Assembly (NCBI RefSeq): GCF_032854445.1
Contig: NC_088299.1
Span: 6,547,001-6,611,000, forward strand
DNA: 64,000 nucleotides
Direction of reading: 5' to 3'
Source: Liolophura sinensis
Lineage: Eukaryota > Mollusca > Polyplacophora > Chitonida > Chitonidae
Below, one piece after another: positions 22,900-34,614 of the stretch. Numbering within the stretch: the first letter of the stretch is position 1; each line of letters starts with the position of its first letter. The translations under genes and the position numbers were made by a program. Under the pieces are notes generated by a model. The model had not been told where the DNA came from and ran no database searches. It saw only the letters and a program-made list of their open reading frames with translations.

Positions 22900-23850
22900 C
22901 TTGAACGAGACAAATTCAGCACGGGTTTATTCTTACGTCGCCTTGTAGTAAACGATTGTAAAGTCTCAAAGTCTCAGAAGACTGGGAGCAAACCCAGGTG
23001 CGCTCGTTCTCACCTGTACCTTGCGTCAGTTCTCCTATGGCTAGGACCGCCCTCACAGTAGTTTCACCATTGATATTACGGCCAACTAGCTTTCCATTCT
23101 GTGGAATTCCTTTTCCTCTGATCCACACCATTGTTTATCTCGTCATCTGGCTTTACGTCGGCAGGTCGAAGGGGGCACTGACTGAAGGCTCTCCGTCTCT
23201 GCACACTCGTAGTATGCAGCCCACAGCGCCCACAAAGTCCAGAGTTCGTGTCACAGCTACAGTCCTCTGAATCGCAAACTTCACACAATGAGCAATGGCT
23301 CTTCCGTATTGGTGACAGCCAATACATCTGTCCGCATGGCATGCATGGGCTACATGCCCTCGCTCTCCGCACTGTAGCACTTAAAGTCCGGGCATTGGCG
23401 AAATATATGGTCCTCTGCCAAACACAATGAACACACCTTCTGATTATCATGGACAACTCAGAAATAATCCGCATTGTCTCCAGAAGAAAATTTCGAGGCG
23501 TATGATAGAGATTTTACATTCTGAGGGGACTTTTTGCCGTCAGTCACTTTGGTGTCAGGATAAAACTTCCTTTTAATATCCGAAAGGATTTCCACGCGAA
23601 ATTCATCCAGTTTCTTTACTATGTCATTATCATCCACATATGCAGATAGGTGCAAAAAACGACAAGAATTCTCCGTACACGCATTAAATTGACCGTCAAC
23701 TTCAAATCCATCACCCAGCAAATCACCCGATGCTTTGTCCACAATTGTTAGCTCGTATTTCTCAGCCCCTTTAGGTACACGGGCAAGTAAGGCGTTTAGT
23801 AGACACGCCTTTCTACGACTCAAAAACTTTCTCTGCAGAAATTTTTGCAT
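22900..23850 (-). pseudogene. LINE1 ORF1 remnant (nucleic-acid-binding protein)
   Basis: The fragment from 23850 to 23458 (about 130 codons, opening MQKFLQRKFLSRRKAC) is followed in another frame by zinc-knuckle motifs around 23380-23250 (CGERGHVAHACHADRCIGC, a CCHC pattern, then HCSLCEVC). This is the usual layout of ORF1 in Tx1-type LINEs: an RRM-like or coiled region followed by CCHC knuckles. Frame shifts separate the pieces. Function in the family is RNA binding in the retrotransposition particle. Confidence 0.7.
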
Positions 23851-24039
23851 CAGGTGTTTCTGTTAAAAAAAAGTGCATATAATAATAACCGGTGAAAGTA
23901 TCTGGTAAAAATGCCATTCCTGCATGTTGAAAACAGGCCAGGTTACAACGTAATCTTGGGTAGCTGAAAAACTTTAGTTATAAGAATGGTTTTAAATAGA
24001 TTGACTGCTACAAAAGGCAGGTAGTGTGACATACAATCT
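23851..24039. repeat. Partial monomer of the tRNA-Leu array, no tRNA
   Basis: This matches the array spacer from CAGGTGTTTCTGTTAAAA through AATAATAACCGGTGAAAGTA, an internal deletion, then AAACTTTAGTTATAAGAATG and GTGTGACATACAATCTGAAC. It lies between LINE1 and the LINE-tailed element at 24040, and is the leftmost piece of the large array. Confidence 0.85.
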
Positions 24040-24328
24040 GAACTCTCTTTTTTTTTGGAGAAAATAATAATTTATTTACAGTTGAACAAGGTACATACAA
24101 ATTGACTGTAAACAAAATCATGTCACAAAGCAGCATTTCAAACAACAATATCACAGACAAAATTTGATCTGCTTTTCTGAACATATATCCAGCTGTTTTA
24201 TCGAACACACAAGCTAGTTGTTAACACAAAAAAAATTTGCAGAACACATTATTTTTTTTTCTGGCGAGGTTCGGATTCGCGACCTCCTGCGAGCAAAGCA
24301 GACGTGATAACCACTACACCACAGAACC
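24040..24328 (-). mobile_element. Probable SINE: tRNA-Val-like head plus LINE-family 3' tail
   Basis: On the minus strand a tRNA-Val-like body (see 24257-24328) is followed by an A-run, about 130 bp of unknown sequence, and a 3' segment with TTTTGTCTGTGATATTG and CTGTAAATAAATTATTATTT, then poly-A at 24040-24055. That 3' segment resembles the 3' ends of the LINEs at 24423, 30261, 44804 and 51992 (TCTGTGATAT ... AATAAATT ... poly-A). This is the architecture of a SINE mobilised by a partner LINE through a shared tail. Alternatively a 5'-truncated LINE landed beside a tRNA-Val pseudogene. No target-site duplication was found. Confidence 0.5.
24257..24328 (-). pseudogene. tRNA-Val-like sequence, anticodon loop altered
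   Basis: The minus strand reads GGTTCTGTGGTGTAGTGGTT, then ATCACGTCTGC, loop TTTGCTC, and GCAGGAGGTC. The D arm and anticodon stem match animal tRNA-Val closely, where the loop would be TTTACAC (anticodon UAC). Here positions 34-36 read UGC. The T loop is altered (GAATCCGAACC) and the last two acceptor pairs are replaced by an A-run. It is a pseudogene or SINE head. Confidence 0.7.
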
Positions 24329-24821
24329 AATACGTGTTTATTTGTGTATATAGCTTACCAGTGTAGAAGTGTTTGCCTTGTCATGAGAAATCGATATGTC
24401 CACAAGCAAAACGTGGTAAGAGTTTTTTTTTATTATTTTTTTTTTGAAGAATATAATTTATTCACAGTTCAACAATATCAGGAATTACAAATACACATTG
24501 AGGTCTAACAGATATAATGCATAACCCACAAAGCTATTTACGTTAAAATAAACATATCACAATATCTATAGCTTTGTGAGATATCACAGTCAAAATCACA
24601 GGATTGAATTATTCATCAGAAATATAAGTTTGCCATAAGTTTGTCAAAAGACATTGATTTTACACCAACGTGTTGACTGTTAACTATTTGTAAGTCAACA
24701 TGTTTACGACTTTTGATAATACCCTTAACAGTTCTAATGATTAAAGTTCACGTCCCCTATTTTTTGTCATCGAACACATTGTCATTTTTGGTGCACCATA
24801 CAGAAAACTGAATGACACTTA

Positions 24822-27800
24822 TCAGGTACAAACATACTGGTAAATCTTGCTTGTCAATGTGGCCATCAAATAATCTGTATATAATGTGTTTTGTATTCTA
24901 AACGGGAAGCAATTTGCGTGCAGGAAAAACACTCGCACAAAATGATCAATCACTTGTTGCATCACCTGACATTCCACAAATAAATGGATTTCAGTCTCTG
25001 AGTGCTGACAAAATACACACGAGTCGTCGGTGACCACATTCCTTCTCAGCAATCTCTCTTTTACAGGTAAGATATCGTGGACTAACTTATAACCGAAGTT
25101 AACTAAGTTGGGATCAAGAACAAGTGAAAACCCGTCTCCCATACAACCCATACAACGCCCAGTCCAACTGGGGGAACTTAATTGCTCTAGGCAATTCGAC
25201 ATACTTTTTAATTAAGTTCCCATAGATATATTTGGTGCTATACATAACGAGAGGAAGGTGTTGCCCCGTATAAAATAACCTCCAGGCATTCAGTGCAAAT
25301 GTGTAGAACAGTGGGGCAGTTTCTAATGTGACATATTGGGTCTTCCGAACTCTGGTTTTACATTCTTTAAAGATAACCTTAACCAGTATATTGCAAAGTA
25401 TGTCCAATCTGCTGCACACCCATATACTAATTTCAAAATATGTTTAATTGCTAAAACCTTAAATTTACATTCTATATGTTGGATATTCAAGCCGCCAGCG
25501 GCAAATGTATTACAAACAACTGATCTATTTAAACATTTCGGCTTGTTATTCCATAAAAATCTAAACACAGTTTGGTTACACTGGGCTAAAATTTTTGTAG
25601 GTAAAATAGTACACTGTGCTGCAAACCATAATGCAGCTAATGCCACTGTGTTGATTAACACTGACTTGCCACTTAAAGTTAAAAATCTATTATTCCACGA
25701 GATTACATTCTTGTTTACCTTTGTAAAAATACGTTCCGAACTGAGTTCAGCATGGTCAATCACCAAACTATAAACCACAAATCTTCGCATTCTTACGGTC
25801 TTTAATCCAACCTCTGGAGAGTGGTAGCCTATCATTCCATTTACCAGTTGGAAGAGCCACACTTTTTGAGAAGTTCAGCTTCGCACCAGATGCTTTACCA
25901 TACATTTCATCAACAACCTATAACCTCAGGAATGAAACTCTCGTCAAAAAAAATTACTGTGGAGTCATCAGCAAAAGCAGACACCTTAGCCTGTTTGTAC
26001 CCCGTGGATGTTAGCGTTATCCCTAACTGCAGCTATTAAACGGTTCCCGAGATAACACGTATAATGAAGTCTTAACGGACACCACGTGATAAACTAAATG
26101 AGTCAGTCATATGGCCGTTTACAATAACACTACTCGATATAACCGTATATAATAGTTTTACCCAGTTACAAGAATCTGGTCCAAAATTAAACTTTTAAAG
26201 AAATTTAAATAAAAAACACCAGTCTACTCTATCGAAGGCCTTTTCCTGATCTAAATTTATAAAACAATCCTTCGGGTCTTTCTGTTCAATGAAATCATAT
26301 GTATTACGTAAAAAAATAAGGGTTATCAAATATACTCCTACCCGGAATGTCACATGTTTGAAACACATGCAAAACCATAGATTCAATAACACCTTTAAGG
26401 CGATTGCATAAAGCCTTTGACACAGTCTTATAGTCAACATTTAATAAGCTAATAGGTCTCCAATGTTTAATGATTTCTGAATTATTTGGATCTTTACACA
26501 ATAACGTTATCAATCCAGATCGTTGAGACGCACTTAATAACGCAGAGCTAAAACAAGAATTAATAACGCGAGTATACATTTCACCAAACACTGGCCAGAA
26601 CTGAACATAAAACTCCGATGGCAAACCATCGTTTCCCGGTGAGCGATACTTGCACATATTTTTGACAGCGCATAATAATTCCTGCTCCGTTAACACCTTC
26701 ACACAGTTCCTTAAAATCATCGCTTATTTCCGGTAATCCGAATAAAAACAATTCTCGCTCAGCAGGATATAAAATTTCAATGGTCTACAAACCCTCATAA
26801 CACGAACGTATACAACTACCAATATCACGTTGACATTTATGGGCAACAGAACAATCCTTATGACATGTAATATTTTTAATCATTTTCTTTTTAGCTCTGC
26901 CCACTTCCCGTCTAATAAAGTATCTAGTGGGTTTCTCCCCCTGATTAAAATACGTAGCTTTAACCCTAATAAGAGCCCCCTCACGAGATGCGTTATGTAA
27001 CGCATTTATTGCCTTTTTTTACATCAGCAATTTTATTACAGTTACTCACCGGATCACCATTTAACTCATTCAACTCTTTCTCTAAATCAATGAGTTGACC
27101 CTTCTTTCTTTTGGCAACAATACCACAATGAATTCGAATAGCCTCCTTACAGGCACTCTTAAACTTATCCCATGTATTGGTAAGATCTTCATCAGTAACA
27201 CTTTCGCAGTTGACAAACAGGTCATCGTATACATTTTTAATTCTGACAACAAGGCCTTCATTTGAAAGAACAGAAACATTGCATTTCCAATGAAAAAGCC
27301 CCCGTGAAATGACATCTTTAAAGGATACATCAAAATAGGCACAAGAATGATCAGAAAATAAGTGAAGTAAGTCACAAGAGGTTACATAATCTTTCACAGT
27401 AACAGGCATATAAAACCGATCAAATCTACAAGCGGCTTGGCCTCCAGACCAAGAGTACTTTCTCTTATCAGGATAAAGTTTTCTAAAAATGTCACATATC
27501 CCGAAATCAGTTTTTAAAGCATTAATTTCACGAAAACCATCATTTCTGGCTTGACTATTGACACCAGATTTATCTAATGTATTATTTTCAATAAAATTAG
27601 TCTCCACCAAGAATCACAAGGTCACTACCAGACATTAACACATTTAGACTAGAGATAAAATCCTTTCTTTCTTTTGCATTATTCGGGGCGTACACACATA
27701 TCAAGATAATCGCTGTATTATTAATGCCCACCTTGAATGCTAAATAACGCCCAAAAGGACACCTCGTAACTTTCTTAAAATCGCAGTCAACAGTATACCT

Positions 27801-28061
27801 CATAATTATGCCCACCCCACATCTCCTGTTCGATCCGTAGGCCCATCTCGAACCTCCAGGTATAGTCAAACATTTAGTATCATTATAATTATGAAAATGA
27901 GTTTCCTGTAGAAGCAGGACATCAATACCATTATCAAGCATGGATGATTTAACATATTCTTGTTTAGCAACATCACACAAACCGTTTACATTCAGAGTAC
28001 CGAAGTGAATTGAACTAAGACCTGATATTACAACAAATAGAAAAAAGACGTACCTACCCAT
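24822..28061 (-). pseudogene. LINE2 ORF2 (endonuclease-reverse transcriptase), frameshifted
   Basis: The endonuclease at 28061-27380 shows FGTLNVNGL, LLQETHF, VYAPNNAKERKDF and LVILGGD, continuing with FSDHSCAYFDVSF. The linker and RT at 26720-25860 show GNDGLPSEFYVQFWP, LITLLCKDPNN, WRPISLLNVDYK and NLDQEKAFDRVDW. The FADD-bearing segment around 25950 is damaged. The C-terminal region at 25860-24822 includes the CVFCQHSETEIHLFVEC zinc finger. At least six frame changes make it inactive. Protein role in the family: nick target DNA and copy LINE RNA there. Confidence 0.9.
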
Positions 28062-28284
28062 TGGTAGAATGTATGATGTTCAATGACCATAGTCTTAGTC
28101 TCTGGACAAACGTCTTCTCCCACGGGAGGCAATGGACTATTTTCGATGATATTCCAACAACATGTTGGAACATTCCTGGTTGGAACATTATCATCTAAGC
28201 ACAATGTCTCCTCACCTGACTCACTGGAATCCAGATTAGCATCAGAAACTATTTCACCGTCTGGACCCTCCTTTGAATCCTTCT

Positions 28285-29450
28285 CTATCCGGGCTTTCTT
28301 CTGTTGCCCAGCTCGGGAGATAGTACGTTATGTACTTCAGCCTGAACCTCCACTTGGACAGGGCCACCTAGCACGGGAATCGAACCCTCGTCACCAGCAC
28401 CCTCATTGTCCGCCGAAACTGACGTATTGGCAGATGCCTCTGGCCCCACTTCCTCCTGTCCGTCATTCCATGTTATCGTCTCTGGATGCCGTGTGATCCG
28501 AATCGCCATCTCTGTCAATGTCAACATCAACTTCAGAAACATCGACGTCAGATCTGTCCCCATAGGAGATGTCATGAACATCATAATCTTCATGTCCAGT
28601 GTTATCATTCTCTGAGTTTGTTTTCCGCTGCAGACCACCTTTAACCCACCCAGCGCAGGACCACGCACGCGCACAACACTCACTTGCGGTATGCTGAGAT
28701 GAGCCACACATACGACAAAGCTCGCCACAGTGGTTCTCCATTTGTGGGTTCTCGTGAGGAGAAACCCCGTCACAGTTATTAGAATATATCGCCTTACACT
28801 CCAAAAACGTGTGGCCTTTCTGAACGCACTTTCTGCACTCATACACCTGTCCTGGGTAGATAAACATAACGTCTCCGTCGAAGTATGTGAATTCGGGGAC
28901 ATAACGACTCTCATGGCATCTAAACCGGAAAATCCGTATGCCTGTCCGAACGTGGGACAACTCAGAATCCGAAAATACAGGGTTTTTTTAACCCCCAGCC
29001 ACTGCCCATAGGGTTTTAGGGCCTCCCTTATTGTTTCATCTGACATTTCGTCAAGTGCCCAATGAGCAGTTAGGTTCGAATGAAAAGACGTAGCCGGTAC
29101 AGTATTCCATACAACACCAGTCATCTCGCCCCTTTATTCAGAAGAGCATTGTGAGGCGCTAAAGAAGCCACACGAATGCAAAAAAAAAAAAATTTCAAAT
29201 AATTCTTTTGGAAGCTGACTAAATCAGCCTTAATGTTTATGACACTGGCTGGAAAACCAATAAAGTCCCTCTGGACCGCCGTAGAAAATGCGGTACTGGA
29301 CTTTGTCGAGATTGCAACGGATAATGTTCTTACAGGCCTGTTTGCAGGCGTAAATGACACTGGTTTGGACATACCTGTGACAGTAGGTCAAGGGCCCACC
29401 ATAATCTCCACGAGGATCACTTTAAATCACTGTTTTGAAGCAGGAACCAC
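28285..29450 (-). pseudogene. LINE2 ORF1 (RRM-like plus CCHC), frameshifted
   Basis: The N-terminal part at 29372-29121 (opening MSKPVSFTPANRPVRTLS) is followed, one frame away, by NLTAHWALDEMSDETIREAL from 29124. Then come GIRIFRFRCHESRYVPEFTYF and two knuckles (CRKCVQKGHTFLEC; LCRMCGSSQHTASEC) around 28960-28680. An acidic region (DVDVSEVDVDIDRDGDSD) and a C-terminal tail end near 28285. Two frame changes are visible. This is a gag-like nucleic-acid-binding protein. Confidence 0.85.
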
Positions 29451-29530
29451 ACAGTAAATCGACAAAATAAATACGTTGTTGTTGCACACAGGTGTAAACA
29501 ACGGAGATCTTCAATCTCTGAAGGCTAGCA

Positions 29531-29573
29531 TGAACTCCGAACATAGCGCCGTAGACCGCTCGGCCATCCAGAC
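29531..29573 (-). pseudogene. tRNA-Leu 5' half at the LINE2 junction
   Basis: The minus strand reads GTCTGGATGGCCGAGCGGTC, then TACGGCGCTATGTTCGGAGTTCA, and then LINE2 begins. Acceptor, D arm and the A box are kept. The match ends within or just after the anticodon loop. The 3' half is not found at the other end of LINE2. Confidence 0.8.
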
Positions 29574-30112
29574 TCCTATGATAGCAAGTGACAATTCAGT
29601 AGCGTGACTGACGTTTCAAAGTTAAGCAATACAATTTTTGCAAACTGCATGGAAAAATTTGTTTGGATTTTTACAATACTGAAAACTCAGGTGTTTCCGT
29701 TAAAAAAGGGCATAGAATAATAACGGGTGAAAGTACCTCATGAGCGTCGAGTCCGGAGGGTTTTGGCCACAGTTAGATCAGCATAGATTTTTGGCCTTTC
29801 GTTTATCGGCAACATGGCATGTACCAACCGGAAGGAAAAACTGAGCACATTTATGGTCTAAAATGGATGGATTAAAGTTTTTCAAATGTCATTCCTTCAT
29901 GCTGAAAAGAGGCCAAGTTATAACATAATCCTGGCCAGCTGAAAAACTTTAGTTATAAGATTGGTTTTAAATAGATTGACTGCAACACACGGTGGGTGGT
30001 GTGACATACAATCTGAACTGATTAGGGATCTGGCTTAAAGGTGTTTAAAATACTTCGAAGCGTTCCTTGTGTGACAGGCACACAAATATTTTTGTATTTC
30101 CCAAAAATAAGT

Positions 30113-30195
30113 GTCAGAAGTGGGATTCGAACCCACGCCTGGAGAACCAGACTGCGACCTGAACGCAGCGCCTTAGACCGCTCGGCCATCCTGAC
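30113..30195 (-). tRNA. tRNA-Leu(CAG), consensus copy
   Basis: This 83-nt class II tRNA has acceptor GTCAGGA/TTCTGAC, A box TGGCCGAGCGG, anticodon loop TTCAGGT (anticodon CAG), long variable arm and B box GGTTCGAATCC. It is identical to the array consensus and close to animal tRNA-Leu(CAG). A T5 run lies about 6 nt downstream as Pol III terminator. The right flank is cut by LINE3 about 65 bp upstream of the gene. Confidence 0.88.
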
Positions 30196-30479
30196 TCACA
30201 TGATAATAAATGACAATTGAGGAGCGTGAATGACGTTTCAAAGTTAAGCAATTCAATTTTTTTTTTTTTTTTGAGTAAGAAGTAATTTATTTACATCATT
30301 CAATTCAACAGATTTATACAGTAGAATTTACATTATTACGTATATCCTCACGCGCAGTCCATTTTAAAAATACAATATCACAGACTTATTTAGATTGGCG
30401 TAAGAAAAACCACAAATTACTTTAGCATAAAGATTAACTTTTCATCTCTGACTTTACAAATAGTGCCATTCCTGCACTA

Positions 30480-33400
30480 AAGTCTAGTAAAACTGCACCT
30501 ATCAAGTCGCAGGAAATCGACATGAACAATTGTGCGTATCATGTTTTTAGCGGCGGCTACAATGCTGGTGACATCTCTTTGCTTTGAATTAAATATAACG
30601 TCATTCCTTGCACGCTAAATACAAAACTGAAGCACACTGAATATATATAAGGTTACGCTCTTTACACCCTCATTGACGCTAACGTCAAGTAACTTGAACA
30701 TTAATGTTCTCTTACCTAGACTGGGCAGAAACCCAGCGTACAAGATAAAAAACACGACTGAATTCACTGAAAACATCTTGTACTATTCTGCATTGAACGA
30801 ATAAATAATGCTGGGTCTCGGAACAAATCATTAGTTACATGTCACATGTCGCCTTAATAATCGCTCTTTTACAGGTAAAATATCATGTACCAATTTAAAG
30901 CAAAAATGAACTAAATTGTGGTCCAGAAATGTATGAAACACATTTCTCCAAATAATATCCCAGCTTTAACTGAGGCGAAGCAAACATAACACGAGGAATC
31001 TGAACAACTGAATCAATAATCAGTAATCAATACATTGTAAATAATTTTGCTGCATTACACTGCACTTGGTAGCTGTTGACCGCAATAGAACTCCTTCCAA
31101 GCACTTATGGCAAACCTGTGAAATAGTGGCACATTTTCTGAGTGGGGAATGTTTGGTCTTGCAAACTCTGGACAAACGGATCTTAGAGATAAACCTAACC
31201 AGTAAATCGCAAAATATTTCCAGTCAGCGGCTGTTCCATAAATCAACTTTAGGATGTGACGAATAGCCAAAGTTTTAGTTTTACACTCAACATTGTGCAC
31301 ATTTAATTCCCCACATGAGTATTTGTTATGAACCACATCTCTCTTTAAACTTTGTTGTCCCATAGAAACTTGAACACAGTACCTGAACACAATGTTGTAC
31401 ATTTCGTTGGTAATAACATACACTGTGCCGTAAACCACAGCACTGCAAGAGCTACAGTATCGATAAGTACTGAGCGACCTCTTAGGGTAAGATGTCTACC
31501 ATTCCAAGAAGAGACATGTTTCTTTACTTTGCCTAAGTCACGCTCAGAGTTCAAGGTTGCACTCTTTTCCCCGAAATGAACTCCACATATTTTTGCGTTC
31601 TTCACCATCTTAATGCCGACATCGGATGTGGCGTTTGTTACCCACTTACCAATCATTAGTCCTACAGTTTTTGACAAATTTAATTTTGCCCCTGACGCCC
31701 TACCGTACTTCTCGGCCAAATCTAGAAAGGACGACAATGACTTTTCTTCCGACAGTATTGGCGTCGTGTCATCTGCAAATGCTTCGCTCCTTTTTCCGTT
31801 CCAGGCACACCTGTATCTCAGTAATGTTTCGAATTGCAGTTATAAAAGGTTCTAAGGATAATACATATAATAACGGTGACAAAGAACAACCTTGACGCAC
31901 ACCTCTACTCAAAGGAAATTCCTCAGTGATGTGTCCATTTACAATAACATTACTCGAAATATCTGTATAAAGCAAAGCAATCCATTTACAAAAAAATCAG
32001 GCCCAAATTTAAACTGCTTCAAAACCTTAAACAGAAACGACCAATCAACTCTGTTAAAAGCTTTTTCCTGGTCTAAGTTCGCAAAGCATGCCTTTAAATC
32101 TTTTTGCTCTACATAATCATAAACATTCCGTAATAAATGCAAATTATCAAAAATACTCCTCCCAGGAATGCCACATGTTTGATTGGGTAAAACAACTGAA
32201 TTAATTACATTCTTCAAACGATTACACAATGCCTTGGACACTTTTTGTAATTCACATTAAGCAAACTGATCGGTCTCCAATTCTTAATGTACTGTGAATC
32301 GTCAGGGTCCTTACAAAGAAGTGTAATTAATCCTGATCGCCGTGAGGAACTTACCGACTCTAAAACAGCAACCTGCGGATGGTCGTGGGTTTCCCCCGGG
32401 CTGTGCCCGGTTTCCACCCACCATAATGCTGGCCGCAGTCGTATAAGTGAAATATTCTTGAGTACGGCGTAAAGCACCAATCAAATAAATAAATAAATCT
32501 AAAACAGCAGTTAACAACTTTTGTAAATAACTTCCCCATTACAGAGCAAAATTTCACATAAAACTCGGCTGGTAAACCATCATGACCAGGGGAGTGGTAT
32601 TTAGACATGTGTGAGACCGCATGAAACAGGTCTTGCTCTGTTAGAAGACCTTCACATGACAATCTACAATCTTGTTTTAACTGCGGCAAGTTAGAGAAAA
32701 ATTCATCCTGACAATCAAAATCGGTCGCTTGTTCAGAATACAACTGCATGTAATACGTTCTAACACAATCAGCTATATCATTTTGATGGACATGAGAAGC
32801 AGAACCATTCTTGTGACAAATAACGTTTTTAATCATCTGTTTTTCCCTCTGCCAATTTCCCTCCTAATAAAATATTTCGCCGGCTTTGGATGAAGTTTGC
32901 GGAAAATATCATTTATACCAAAATCTTTTTCTAAATTGTTGATTTCGTCTATACCCTCGTTTCGGGAATTTACACCAGAGCTACCTCTATCTAGGGCAAT
33001 GTTTTCTACAGAATTAAAATCACCACCGAGAATTATAACTTCACTCCCTCTCATTACACTATCTAAATTAGAACTCTTTCCTTTCTTTTCCATTATTGGG
33101 AGCATAACTACAGATAAGATTTAAAGCTGTATTATTTACATCAGCCTTAACACTGATAAAACGCCCAACAGGACATCTAATTACATTTTTAATAGCGCAA
33201 TCTACACTGTACATAATGATAATTCCCACCCCACAATTTCTGGCAGATCCGTAAGATATCCATTTCGCATCCCCAGGAATTTGCAAATTCTTAGCGTCAT
33301 TAAAATATTGAAAATGAGTTCCCTGGAGAAACAAAATATCAATATTATTCTCAAAAACCAACTTTTTCAGCTGTTCTTGTTTAATACAATCGCGCAAACC

Positions 33401-33508
33401 ATTAACATTTAAGGACGCCAAGCGAATACTACTTAACATCACCATAATCAAAAAGGGAAATAATGTAACGTACATGCCCATCGTGAACGTATGAAATAGC
33501 AAACTCAA
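30480..33508 (-). pseudogene. LINE3 ORF2, in-frame deletion and SINE insertion
   Basis: The endonuclease start (33508-32880; LASLNVNGL, LFLQGTHFQ with Glu replaced by Gly, CSYAPNNGKERKEF, ILGGDFNSVE) runs to FRKLHPK. It is then joined in frame to PAKYFIRREIGRG, removing about 180 residues relative to the 52-kb copy. RT motifs follow (SPGHDGLPAEFYVKF; LITLLCKDPDD; NLDQEKAFNRVDWSF; RQGCSLSPLLY), broken by a SINE at 32371 and further shifts. The C-terminal region continues to about 30480. It is inactive. Confidence 0.88.
32371..32497 (+). mobile_element. SINE-A 5'-truncated copy with 12-bp target duplication
   Basis: It starts at ACCTGCGGATGGTCGTGGG and ends in the AATAAATAAA tail. TCTAAAACAGCA flanks it at 32359-32370 and 32498-32509. 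Insertion is into the RT coding part of LINE3, between ITLLCKDP and the upstream finger motif. Confidence 0.95.
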
Positions 33509-34592
33509 TCCTTATTCATCTGCCTCCTTCGAGAGGCAAATGCCTTCCTTTTCCTAAACTCTAATAACGTAGTGTCATTTCCCTTGGACGGGGTGGGCAT
33601 CATTTGGGTAGACTCATCAGCATCAATGTCATTGTCATTCCGATAATCAGACGAAAGAGAACTGGAGAGAACCGATGAAATGGCCTGTCCTGTGTCAGGT
33701 AAGCTCCCTTTGTCCCGTTTGGGCCTCTTTTCTTCCAGTGGCGGTGGCACGTCCGGACGCTCCTTAGCCACGTGGATTCCAGCCGTAACCACCGTTGTTA
33801 AAGGTCCACCTTCTTCACGTGACAATAGCGCACCAATCACCGGAATATCATCTTCTCTTTCAGGGTCAATATTCAGGGCATCCCCTTTGTCAGCGCTAAT
33901 CTTCATGGCTACGTCACTATCGTCCTTTACGTTGCTGACGTCATATTCCGACTCGTCATCATTGACATCCTCGACATCATCATCTTCTCCTACATACGTT
34001 CGCTCCATGGCAAGGGCGGATCAAAAACCAGGGCCTCATCATCGCTGTCAGAGGATATATCGCCGTCAACGTTTAAAACGTCAACGTCCTCATGACCAGT
34101 TTGCTGATCGACTTGGCTCGTTGGCTCTCGTGAAATGTCACTGACGTTACTTTTAATGTGAGCCCCGTACGACGCCGTCATAGCGCAACATTCGCTCATT
34201 GTATGTTGAAAGGAACCACACCTTTGACATGCTTCTCCGTAATCTGTTTCCGTATGTGGAGCATCGTGCGGAGAAAATCCATCACAGTTTGTACACCACA
34301 CAGACCTACAATCGGCAGCCTTGTGACTTTTTTCCCACATTTCCGGCACTCGTCCGTCTGACCCGGGTAGGTGAACATGATAACATCACCCCCAAAATTA
34401 AAAAAGTTCGGGAAATACCGAACTTTGTGACACCTAAAACGATATATCCTGATCCCTGTTCGCACATAGGACAAGTCCGAATCGGAAAATTTAGGTTTAG
34501 TCACACCAAGGCAATCACCATAAGGTTTCAACGCGGACGCAATAAGGTCATTAGACATTTCATCGGGAGCCCAGTGGGCGGTCAAGTTAAGG
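33505..34592 (-). pseudogene. LINE3 ORF1, truncated at the tRNA junction
   Basis: Coding starts inside the RRM-like region (YLNLTAHWAPDEMSNDLI). GIRIYRFRCHKVRYFPNFF, knuckles CRKCGKK...CGVQTVM and CQRCGSFQHTMSECC follow, then an acidic domain and the basic end RKRKAFASRRRQMNKD at 33505. There is one frame change near 34300 and another near 34000. The open frame continues upstream by chance through the tRNA-Leu sequence (MSQDGRAV), which is not LINE protein. Confidence 0.85.
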
Positions 34593-34614
34593 TAGACCGC
34601 TCGGCCATCCTGAC
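34593..34614 (-). pseudogene. tRNA-Leu 5' fragment cut at the A box by LINE3
   Basis: Only GTCAGGATGGCCGAGCGGTCTA remains (acceptor, D stem, A box), directly followed on the minus strand by the LINE3 ORF1 sequence. The break is at TCTA^AGG of the intact gene. Confidence 0.85.

Larger units (their letters stand above)
18250..23850 (-). mobile_element. Decayed L1/Tx1-type LINE, divergent subfamily (LINE1)
   Basis: This is an about 5.6 kb element on the minus strand. From its 5' end: ORF1 remnant with CCHC knuckles, APE-type endonuclease remnant (LQETHFDDE near 22740), reverse transcriptase pieces, a C-terminal region, and an A-rich 3' end at 18250-18275. It differs in sequence from the five LINEs further right. 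The 5' side abuts the tRNA-Leu(CAG) array spacer and the 3' side a tRNA-Leu(UAA) remnant, so the two flanks are not the same target. That implies later recombination or a target deletion. A SINE-A (18975-19227) is nested in it. Confidence 0.85.
24423..29530 (-). mobile_element. Tx1-like LINE, near full length, decayed (LINE2)
   Basis: This is an about 5.1 kb minus-strand element with 5' leader, ORF1, ORF2, a short 3' UTR with AATAAATT and poly-A at 24423-24450. Its 5' end joins a tRNA-Leu 5' half at 29530/29531, broken in the anticodon loop. The 3' flank (24330-24422) is not recognisable as array sequence. Numerous frameshifts split both ORFs. It is the same family as the elements at 30.3, 36.9, 44.8 and 52.0 kb but more diverged. 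Confidence 0.9.
30261..34592 (-). mobile_element. Tx1-like LINE, 5'-truncated, internal deletion (LINE3)
   Basis: The element runs from poly-A at 30261-30273 to a 5' junction at 34592. The 5' end is truncated inside ORF1, exactly before codons for YLNLTAHWAPDE, and is joined to the tRNA-Leu sequence at GGTCTA (A box/D loop). Both flanks are array sequence. If the flanks are the duplicated target, the duplication would be about 86 bp, but the copies differ, so recombination between monomers is an alternative. A SINE-A is nested at 32371-32497. Confidence 0.9.
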
